Positions 50,899-57,757 of a stretch of 64,000 nucleotides of DNA are shown one piece after another. Position 1 is the first letter of the stretch. Every line of letters begins with the position of its first letter. The position numbers and the translations under genes are program-made. This stretch comes from Crocinitomix catalasitica ATCC 23190. Lineage in GTDB: Bacteria; Bacteroidota; Bacteroidia; Flavobacteriales_D; Crocinitomicaceae. The stretch covers positions 1 to 64,000 of the forward strand of contig NZ_JHXV01000007.1 in assembly GCF_000621625.1 (NCBI RefSeq). Direction: 5' to 3'. The notes under the pieces are model-generated. The model worked only from the letters and a program-made list of their open reading frames with translations, was not told the DNA's origin and did no database searches.

Positions 50899-51046
50899 TG
50901 CTTTTTTATAATGTTTGGGATTTAAATATAAGAGAATTATGTGACAGGTACCTCCTTTTGATTAGTTTTTTGTCAAACGTCGAAAATTAACTAATTTTAT
51001 ACACTTGACTTATGTACCATAAGTAGTTTAACGCGTTTATAATTTT

Positions 51047-51733
51047 ATGAAGTATTTTTTGTTTTGCCTTACGTTGCTAAGTATGTCTGTTTACGGTCAG
51101 AAAAAATCGGATGTGTATTCTGTTTTCTTTGCCGATAATACGGCCCTGGATCTTAAAGCACTTTCTAATTTTAGCGAAGAGAATTACAAAGTGTATTCAC
51201 TCGAAGAGAATGAAAAGAATGAGTTTCGGAATGTTGTAGGAAACGAATTGGGAATCGACGAACGTGGTTTATATCTTGAAAAGAATAGGCTGTTGAATAT
51301 CAGTCGTGAAGAGATTCGAGAGAATTCGAAATATTCCATCAGAAACGGGTATTTACTAGGAGTATTGCCAAGCGATTCAGTGCAAGTAGCTTTAGACGGA
51401 GAGTTTTATTATTTCCTAATGCCCGTAAAAACTTATTTATATGATGCGACCATACCTGACAATAAACTATACGAAGGTTTAAATCCTGGTGAGTATCTGA
51501 TCTTATCTAAAGAAGATAATGGGTATTACTCTGCCAATAGCATTAAAATAAGTGCGGGTAGTTTAGAAATAAAAGAGTTGGATTTAGATAATGATGCGAT
51601 AAACTTACGTAAGATCAATAATAAGAAAACTAAAATTGATAAGATCCCAACTTATATTCTAAGCCCCAAAACAGATGAATGGAAGGAAATTCTGAAGTGT
51701 TTTATTACTTATGATGTTTATGTTTTGAAATAG
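51047..51733 (+). CDS. secreted protein, uncharacterised
   Basis: A 228-residue protein with a signal peptide ending VYGQ (1-18). The mature part is mixed alpha/beta and charged (NYKVYSLEENEKNEFRNVVG, YLLGVLPSDSVQVALDGEFY). I recognise no domain or sorting tail. It is monocistronic, followed by the remnant of a T9SS tail. An inverted repeat CTTATG-TAC-CATAAG lies 24 bp before its start (51009-51023); significance unknown. Confidence 0.65.
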   Translation: MKYFLFCLTLLSMSVYGQKKSDVYSVFFADNTALDLKALSNFSEENYKVYSLEENEKNEFRNVVGNELGIDERGLYLEKNRLLNISREEIRENSKYSIRNGYLLGVLPSDSVQVALDGEFYYFLMPVKTYLYDATIPDNKLYEGLNPGEYLILSKEDNGYYSANSIKISAGSLEIKELDLDNDAINLRKINNKKTKIDKIPTYILSPKTDEWKEILKCFITYDVYVLK

Positions 51734-51739
51734 TTATTT

Positions 51740-51784
51740 GATCCAGAATTGGTCGGTCAAGGAACAGTTCAAATTGTTAAATAA
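51740..51784 (+). pseudogene. orphan C-terminal scrap of a gliding-motility (CHU_C) domain
   Basis: It encodes DPELVGQGTVQIVK and a stop, closely matching the last residues of the adhesin at 384-3212 (TELVGQGTVQIIGG). The similarity is also at DNA level (GGTCAAGGAACAGT is identical). The following TTAGCGGTGACTG is identical to the sequence at and after the adhesin stop. No upstream homology is seen, so only the 3' end survives. Confidence 0.75.
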
Positions 51785-51918
51785 AAATTAGCGGTGACTG
51801 AGGATCAAAACGACACAGTCGATTTGATGGACTCGAAGTCACAAGCGTAAGTCTTGTCGTGCTCTCATAAAGATTTAACGAATGAGAGAAGAAGGTGAGC
51901 CTTTTTGTCTCTTCTATC

Positions 51919-52014
51919 AAGTCCCGAAGGGACGATATAAAATAGCGGAGGAAGACATTCCTTCGATATTTACAATAAATAGGTTTAAAACCCTGAAGGG
52001 GTGATGTAATATTT
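51919..52014 (+). repeat. dispersed repeat family 2, copy 2
   Basis: AAGTCCCGAAGGGACG, then AAGACATTCCTTCGATA, then GGTTTAAAACCCTGAAGGGG and TGATG plus a T-rich end. The blocks occur in the same order as at 3367-3470. Confidence 0.7.
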
Positions 52015-52137
52015 TAGAATAGACATGTTTCTATTCAATATGACATTTTAGTAATGTTAAAATTAGTTTTATCGGCACCAATAATTGGTCCCTTTATATT
52101 GACTATAGCGACAATTCATGCCTAGTCCTCGACCTAC

Positions 52138-52539
52138 TTAAGCACCAATAAAAACCGGCGATAATTGACCTTTTAATTCAAAAATCCAGTCTTGAGCTTT
52201 ATCTACCGTAGAGAAAACGCGTCTGGGTATTATATTTTTTTGTTGTCTTAGGATGTGTTTTGCAATTATTCTTTGCCCCAGCGATGTCACCACAATAGCT
52301 TCAGCGATAATAAAACCTTTGGTCGCATCAGCCATGCACGCTTCACGCGTTTCACGGTTAGGAATAGTTCGCTCGCCGATTTCGATTAAATTGTACACCT
52401 CTCTATTGCCTGTTAGACGCAAAGATGCCAATCTGATCTGTTTATAATCCATTAAAGCAATTTCTTCATCTTTTGCCAATTGGATATATAAAATATCGTG
52501 ATCGATTAAACTGATATTTGATTTGTCAAATTCAATCAT
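52138..52539 (-). CDS. small protein with SpoIIAA/STAS-like layout, uncharacterised
   Basis: A 133-residue soluble protein. The alternation of strands and helices (YIQLAKDEEIALMDYKQIRL, EVYNLIEIGE, ATKGFIIAEAIVVTSLGQRI, VFSTVDKAQDWIFE) resembles the SpoIIAA-like/STAS fold and the small Bacteroidota family with the FSTVDKAQDWI end. No catalytic motif is visible. It stands alone between the repeat region and the flavoprotein gene. Function unknown. Confidence 0.65.
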   Translation of the reverse strand: MIEFDKSNISLIDHDILYIQLAKDEEIALMDYKQIRLASLRLTGNREVYNLIEIGERTIPNRETREACMADATKGFIIAEAIVVTSLGQRIIAKHILRQQKNIIPRRVFSTVDKAQDWIFELKGQLSPVFIGA

Positions 52540-52649
52540 TTCGCATTAAAATATTGGTTGTAGGTTGTTAATTTAATAACAATCACCTTGGCCAAATATA
52601 ATAAACATTTTAATTGAAATGTTTTCTTGGATGACAATGATATCAACGT

Positions 52650-53828
52650 TTAAATGGAATTTCCAATGCGAAAACCCATCGAAAAACATGCTTGTAAAAG
52701 AAAACCTCCAGTGGGTGCATCCCAATCAATCATTTCTCCAATTACACCTAAATGTGGATGTTTATTCAACCATAAATCCTCGGCAATCTCTTGTGTATCA
52801 ATACCACCAACGGTTGAGATAGATTCTTCTATTGGTCGAATAGAATAAGTGTTTAGTCGGGTATTTTTAATGGTTTCAACGAAAATATACGGATCGAGAT
52901 AGGCTGTTTTAGACAGCGAATTTTTGATTAAGAAAAGCGTTTCACTTGTTAAATTAAAAACGAACTTATAGTTTTTTGTTTGTATTTTCTTGTTTTTAAC
53001 CTTCGCTAAAAGGCTTTCTAAACTATTATTGGGCTTAAAATCTATGAAAATTGGCACTTCTTTTGCCGTTTCTAAGCCTTTTCTGATATGCGGAACAATA
53101 GGGTAGATTGCATTGCCTTCCAAGCCAGTTTTAGTAATTAAAGCTTCGCCTTTTAAAATTGTATCGCCAATTTTTACTGCTATATTTTTTAAAGGCTTCC
53201 CCGCAAAATCAGCATAGAAATTTTCGGGAAGATTAATATTAATTCCAGCATTAGAAGATTGAAATGGTATGGTTTTAACACCGATCGAATCGAATAAGGG
53301 AAGCCACTTTTGGTTGGCTCCAGTAATTTTCCACGAAGCACCACCTAATCCAAAAATATAACGGTCTGCTTTAGGGGTAAATTTTTCGTTTTCAAATTGT
53401 AGAATAGGGGAATGGCTATCATCGAATCCTACGAATTCGTGATGCGTAAATATTTCAACACCTTGCTCAATCAAAACGTTTTTAAGCTTTAATAAGACAT
53501 CTCGTGGTTTGATGTCATCAACAGGAAAAACACGACCACTTGAGCCTATAAAGGTTTCAATACCTAGCTCATTTAACCAATCAATCGTTGCTTTAGAATC
53601 AAATTGTTGGAGGAAGGGTTGCAGGAATGTTTTCGGGGTATAAACTTTATGCAAATCGTCTGCTAAAGCTGAATTAGTAAGGTTAAATCCTCCATTTCCA
53701 GCAACCAAGAATTTCCTTCCTATTGTTTTCCCTTTTTCAAAGAGTAAAACATGGTGTTTTTTACTCAACCAATAAGCCGCCATCAAATTTGCAGGACCAC
53801 CTCCGATTAGCGCTATTGTTTGTTTCAT
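52650..53828 (-). CDS. HI0933/BaiN-like FAD flavoprotein (TIGR03862 type)
   Basis: A 392-residue Rossmann flavoprotein. The FAD motif is ALIGGGPANLMAAYWLSKKH. GRKFLVAGNGGFNLTNSA is the family signature, GLGGASWKITGANQ lies in the middle, and a C-terminal FAD contact reads VGGIDTQEIAEDLW and GFLLQACFSMGFRIG. Members reduce unsaturated bonds or remain uncharacterised; the substrate cannot be assigned. It lies 4 bp downstream of a 122-residue gene on the same strand. Confidence 0.88.
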   Translation of the reverse strand: MKQTIALIGGGPANLMAAYWLSKKHHVLLFEKGKTIGRKFLVAGNGGFNLTNSALADDLHKVYTPKTFLQPFLQQFDSKATIDWLNELGIETFIGSSGRVFPVDDIKPRDVLLKLKNVLIEQGVEIFTHHEFVGFDDSHSPILQFENEKFTPKADRYIFGLGGASWKITGANQKWLPLFDSIGVKTIPFQSSNAGININLPENFYADFAGKPLKNIAVKIGDTILKGEALITKTGLEGNAIYPIVPHIRKGLETAKEVPIFIDFKPNNSLESLLAKVKNKKIQTKNYKFVFNLTSETLFLIKNSLSKTAYLDPYIFVETIKNTRLNTYSIRPIEESISTVGGIDTQEIAEDLWLNKHPHLGVIGEMIDWDAPTGGFLLQACFSMGFRIGNSI

Positions 53829-53832
53829 TTGC

Positions 53833-54201
53833 TTAGGGTTGAATTTCCTTTTTCACATGCTCGAACCAAATCTTGCCCGATACATATTCGTCAACCCAAG
53901 TTAAGAATTCGAATTCTATGCCTAATTCAGTTACCGTAAATCGATGCCATTCTTCATCAAAAGCTAAACTTGTTTGCCATACTGTTCTCACAATAATATT
54001 GAAAAAAGGTTCACTAATTGTAGTTTGACAAACTGCTTTTAATCGACATTTAGGATCGACTGTTGGTTCAACTTTACGTACATCAAAACCATCAATTTCT
54101 GCAAGGTAGCGGTAAATATCTTCCTGCATCTGCAATATATCCTCTTCAAATGCTGGTCGAATTGATGCATCAAGACTTGCGATTTTCTCTTCTAGGTTCA
54201 T
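53833..54201 (-). CDS. conserved small soluble protein, uncharacterised
   Basis: A 122-residue protein with no signal peptide or membrane segment. The N-terminus is helical (EEKIASLDASIRPAFEEDIL) and the rest has mixed beta strands with FNIIVRTVWQTSLAFDEEWH. Two Cys residues (CRLKAVC) are present. I do not recognise the family. The ATG overlaps the stop of the metalloprotease gene as TAATG, indicating translational coupling within a protease-small protein-flavoprotein transcript. Confidence 0.7.
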   Translation of the reverse strand: MNLEEKIASLDASIRPAFEEDILQMQEDIYRYLAEIDGFDVRKVEPTVDPKCRLKAVCQTTISEPFFNIIVRTVWQTSLAFDEEWHRFTVTELGIEFEFLTWVDEYVSGKIWFEHVKKEIQP

Positions 54202-56693
54202 TATCTAGGATTAAGAATAAGGTCTATTTCAGCTAATGCGTCCTCTAAATGATATTTACTCATCTTGTCACTCGTTCTACCAACAGCAGACTTAAGGTCT
54301 TTTTCCAAAGCTTTTAATTCAGCTCTTGCAACCGAACGGATGTCTGATTGACTCGCGTCTACATTTGTTCGAACAATGAAACGAGCAAATTGAGGTGGAA
54401 TTGGCGTTTGTTCTTTCGTCATCAAATTCGACAATTGCTCAATATGTGCTTTCTGTAAGTTTCTTCTGTAAACATCAATCTTAGCCCCCGATTTAGTTTC
54501 AGACCAAAGTCCTTTTCTTAAATCTTCCATTGCATCAACAAGCGCATAAGCAGAATCACCATTTATCGCTTCGTTTTCAATCATTCTAGCCATTCGGCCA
54601 AAGTCAAGTAAATTATTTAATGTAGCAACTTGCACTTTTCTAATTCGTTCAACACTACCATCATACTCAATTTTATTAAAAATATCTTGATTCAATAACC
54701 AAGTTGGCGTCGCAAATAATTCTTTTTGTAAAAAGTCCATCGCGTCTTTTTGTAGGTCTAAAGGAACATGTGTGTATACAGCACCTGCTTGATCGTAGGT
54801 TTTATACATTTCATAAACACCACCAATATTCGCAGTTACATGCCCCATATAACGGTTGTATTGTCCTACAATTTGTCCATAAAGTGTTTCTAAATCGCTA
54901 TAATCTTCACCATCTTTTGCAATCCACTCCATCATATTTGGAATGACAATTTTAAGGTTGTTAATGCCGTAAGTACTTGCCTTCATAGCATTGTCACCAA
55001 GATCCTCTGTTTGTGAACTTGGATCAATTACACCGAATTGTTGTTTGCCAAAACGATACAAAGGATCACCCGCTTTTTCAAGAATCCAACCATCTAATAT
55101 TTTCTTTTCGTCTTTTGCATCGTCAACCTCTAAAATCGGTCTATATCCCCAAGCAATTGAATACTTGTCGTAAGGACCAATATCCGGCATCAAAGCAACA
55201 TCACCATCACCTGGTTGTGCAATATAATTAAATCGTGCATAATCCATAATTGAAGGTGCCGTTCCGTATTTTTTAGTAAATGCAGGCGAGCGCAAAGAAT
55301 CAACTGGGTAAGCAACACTACTACCCATATTATGAGGCAATCCTAAAGTATGTCCAACTTCGTGAGACGATACAAAACGAATCAATCGACCCATCGTTTC
55401 ATCATCAAATTCTGTTCCTCTAGCAGCCGGATTGATTGCAGAAGTCTGCACAAAGAACCAATTGTGTAACAAAGTCATCACATTGTGATACCAGTTAATA
55501 TCCGACTCTAAAATCTCACCACTTCGCGGATCGCTTACATGTGGTCCATTCGCATTAGGAATAGGAGAAGCTAAATAACGCACAACAGAATAACGCGCAT
55601 CCTCTGGACTCCAATCTGGATCTTCTTCTTTTGTTGGAGGATCCATTGCAATAATGGCATTTTTAAAACCTGCAGCTTCAAATGCCACTTGCCAATCTTC
55701 AATGCCTTCTTTTAAATATTTGCGCCATTTTTCAGGAGTCGCTCTGTCAATATAATAGATAATCGGTTTAACAGGTTCAACCAATTCGCCATTCTTAAAC
55801 TTCTCAATATCCTCAGGTTTTACTTCCAATCTCCAACGATCAAGATATTGGTACGATTTGGTTTTTTGTGCTTCATCACCATAATCCGTTTGTTTTGATG
55901 TAAACCAACCTACACGCTCATCAAAATAACGGCGACGCATTGGCGTTTCAGGTAAAAGAATCATTGAATTACTAATCTCAACTGATATTGCGCCTACACT
56001 CGAATTTGATGGTGGTGCAGCAGCATTATAAGTTTTTACATGACGCGATTCAATATTGATAGGATAAGCACTAATTCTATCGATATACGAACGTTTATCG
56101 TCCATTCTAGTCACTTTATATCTTTTTCTATACGATTCCGGAAAACCCAATGCATGTACATCGGTGTCAAATAAATTCGTTACATCAATCACAACCGACG
56201 CTGAATCTTTGCCCAATGCTTTAATCGGGAACATAAATAAAATAGGTTCAAAATTCGAATTCAATACCGCTTCGTGAACGGGTAAAGAATCAGCCGCATA
56301 AATTGCATTCGACACAACACGCAAAAGAATATCATCTTCACGTCTTTCCCATCGCAATACCTTTTCGTTGGTTTTACCTCCACCAAATCCAATTCCAGTT
56401 GCTGTTTTGGCAATTCTTGTTACCATTAGCATTTCCCGATTTAATAAACTGTCGGGAATTTCATAATAAAATGCTTTATCAATTTTATGTACAGTAAATA
56501 ATCCATTTTGCGATTCTGCATCCTTTGTTATCACTTTCGTGTAAGGCTGCATTCCGTCTTTTTTAGGGCTCTTATGTTCCGTTTTAGGTTGGTCTTTTTT
56601 CTTGTTTTTTTTAAAAAGCTGACCGTAGGAAATATTGGTAATACTTAGCGTCAGGATTAAAAAACTTGCTTGAAGAAATGTCTTTTTTATCAT
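54201..56693 (-). CDS. secreted zinc metalloprotease with metzincin motif (DUF5117/DUF5118 type)
   Basis: A protein of about 830 residues. A signal peptide (MIKKTFLQASFLILTLSITN ending YGQ) starts at ATG 56693; an in-frame ATG 17 codons upstream would bury it. Around residue 444 the HEVGHTLGLPH motif (HExxHxxGxxH) gives three zinc His and the catalytic Glu. N-terminal DUF5118/DUF5117-like parts include TGIGFGGGKTNEKVLRWERR and YYIDRATPEKWRKYLKEGIE. A helical C-terminal domain ends the protein. Expected in the periplasm or at the surface. Substrate unknown. Confidence 0.87.
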   Translation of the reverse strand: MIKKTFLQASFLILTLSITNISYGQLFKKNKKKDQPKTEHKSPKKDGMQPYTKVITKDAESQNGLFTVHKIDKAFYYEIPDSLLNREMLMVTRIAKTATGIGFGGGKTNEKVLRWERREDDILLRVVSNAIYAADSLPVHEAVLNSNFEPILFMFPIKALGKDSASVVIDVTNLFDTDVHALGFPESYRKRYKVTRMDDKRSYIDRISAYPINIESRHVKTYNAAAPPSNSSVGAISVEISNSMILLPETPMRRRYFDERVGWFTSKQTDYGDEAQKTKSYQYLDRWRLEVKPEDIEKFKNGELVEPVKPIIYYIDRATPEKWRKYLKEGIEDWQVAFEAAGFKNAIIAMDPPTKEEDPDWSPEDARYSVVRYLASPIPNANGPHVSDPRSGEILESDINWYHNVMTLLHNWFFVQTSAINPAARGTEFDDETMGRLIRFVSSHEVGHTLGLPHNMGSSVAYPVDSLRSPAFTKKYGTAPSIMDYARFNYIAQPGDGDVALMPDIGPYDKYSIAWGYRPILEVDDAKDEKKILDGWILEKAGDPLYRFGKQQFGVIDPSSQTEDLGDNAMKASTYGINNLKIVIPNMMEWIAKDGEDYSDLETLYGQIVGQYNRYMGHVTANIGGVYEMYKTYDQAGAVYTHVPLDLQKDAMDFLQKELFATPTWLLNQDIFNKIEYDGSVERIRKVQVATLNNLLDFGRMARMIENEAINGDSAYALVDAMEDLRKGLWSETKSGAKIDVYRRNLQKAHIEQLSNLMTKEQTPIPPQFARFIVRTNVDASQSDIRSVARAELKALEKDLKSAVGRTSDKMSKYHLEDALAEIDLILNPR

Positions 56694-56883
56694 GGAGAAA
56701 ACTTTGTTAAGATACAAGTATACTGTTTTAAGCTTAATTTTCAATCAGGATTATGGATGAAAGCTTTGTGGAAAGGATGAAAGGTTGATTATTTGGAGGC
56801 TGTTAGTTGATATTCGTTAGTCCTGAGTCTATAGGAAAAAAGGATGTTTAGATGGGGAATTGTTTTGGATTAATAATTAAAGT

Positions 56884-56997
56884 TAGGGCGTTCCCTACCT
56901 GGCTCGCTGAGCGAAGCCGAAGCGGGCGCGCTTTCCGCTCTAATCTTTTTACTGCCGGATGCAGAAAAAAGGATATCCGCTGCAATCGCTAACGCAC
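56884..56997 (-). repeat. dispersed repeat family 1, copy 3 (inverted)
   Basis: On the minus strand: GCGTTAGCGATTGCAGCGGA then TATCCTTTTTTCTGC, a variable arm, AAAAAGATTAGAGCGGAAAG, and a CGCTTCGGCTTCGCTCAGCG hairpin. The core blocks match copies 1 and 2. Confidence 0.75.
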
Positions 56998-57102
56998 ATA
57001 GTCTTAGAGTTGTTAACAGTTAGTCCTGAGTCTTGAGTCTATAGTGGTTAGTAAAAAAAGTGTGATGTAGGTGAAGCAACCTGAATCTGATGGTAACACT
57101 AA

Positions 57103-57350
57103 TTTCCCATTCTCGCGCTCATTTAGCAAAGCGTAATGAGTGTGTTCTTATTTTTGGCATTTGTAATGCCACTACCAATAATCATTTAAGTTATTAACCT
57201 CAGTTATTTAGGATATGAAGAAGAGAACTGTAAAACTCTTAATGTGCCAATTGTACGCCTTTTTTAAAATTCAATATTATTCGCATTGCAAATGCGACGG
57301 AAGAACACACTCATTACGCTAACGCTAAATGAGCGCGAGAGAGGGGGAAA
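57103..57350. mobile_element. 248-bp MITE/BIME-like element with about 48-bp terminal inverted repeats
   Basis: The left arm (57103-57150) is the near-perfect inverse of the right arm (57301-57350); both contain CTCGCGCTCATTTAGC and GTAATGAGTGTGTTCTT words. Each arm is itself a hairpin (CTCATT...AATGAG). Two inner hairpins, GGCATT-TGT-AATGCC (57156-57170) and CGCATT-GCA-AATGCG (57282-57296), lie just inside. No transposase is encoded and no clear target duplication is visible. Confidence 0.75.
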
Positions 57351-57359
57351 AGGTATTAC

Positions 57360-57423
57360 TACGCTGTAGCAAGTCGGTGCCACGGTGTGGCGATTTTTTT
57401 TTATTGAGGTTTCGCTACGCTGT
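57360..57423. repeat. short palindromic repeats (CTACGCTGTAGC, GCCAC-GGT-GTGGC)
   Basis: CTACGCTGTAGC occurs twice (57360-57371 and 57412-57423), around a GCCAC/GTGGC hairpin followed by nine T residues. They look like degenerate REP units. Confidence 0.55.
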
Positions 57424-57696
57424 AGCGCGTTTTAGTGTTAGGATTATGAAAAAAATGAGGTGTTATAAAAAGTGGATGAGTTATGATGGAGATTCCAGAT
57501 TGTGTAATCCTCATGCTTAATTTTCAACTTTCTAAATCAGAGATAATCTGTATTCATCTTTGGTTTTTAATTTGCGTCATCTGATGGAAACTATTATTGC
57601 GACATGATTTAAATTATAGGACAAAAAATTGCAAATCAAACGTCTAAAAATTCCTTTTCAAAATAAGTCATTACAAAAAAATGAATGAAAACAAAA

Positions 57697-57732
57697 AAGC
57701 CATCCGTACGCCTCAGGCGTACGGATGGCTTA
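57697..57732 (-). terminator. strong intrinsic terminator of the TonB-receptor gene
   Basis: AAGCCATCCGTACGCC / GGCGTACGGATGGCTT with loop TGA is a 16-bp perfect stem, followed by a T-run on the minus strand. It lies 26 bp after the receptor stop. Confidence 0.9.
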
Positions 57733-57757
57733 TAAAAAAAAATGTTTTGAAAAAAAA

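Larger units (their letters stand above)
51734..52137. other. 404-bp intergenic region with T9SS-tail scrap and repeats
   Basis: It contains the CHU_C remnant at 51740-51784, a GGTGACTGAG-type word, the family-2 repeat at 51919-52014, and about 120 bp of AT-rich sequence with nothing recognised. Confidence 0.6.
56745..57757. other. about 1-kb gene-free region rich in repeats
   Basis: Apart from the repeat copy at 56884-56997, the MITE-like element at 57103-57350, the hairpins at 57360-57423 and the receptor-gene terminator at 57697-57732, I see no gene. Short open frames here are low-complexity or lie inside the repeats. Confidence 0.7.

Noticed and set aside
51009-51023. Inverted repeat CTTATG-TAC-CATAAG as an operator
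   Set aside because: Six-base arms in AT-rich DNA can arise by chance, and there is no regulator gene nearby.
57329-57520. Short open frame overlapping the MITE right end
   Set aside because: It starts in the inverted repeat and runs through REP-like palindromes. No domain or plausible start signal.
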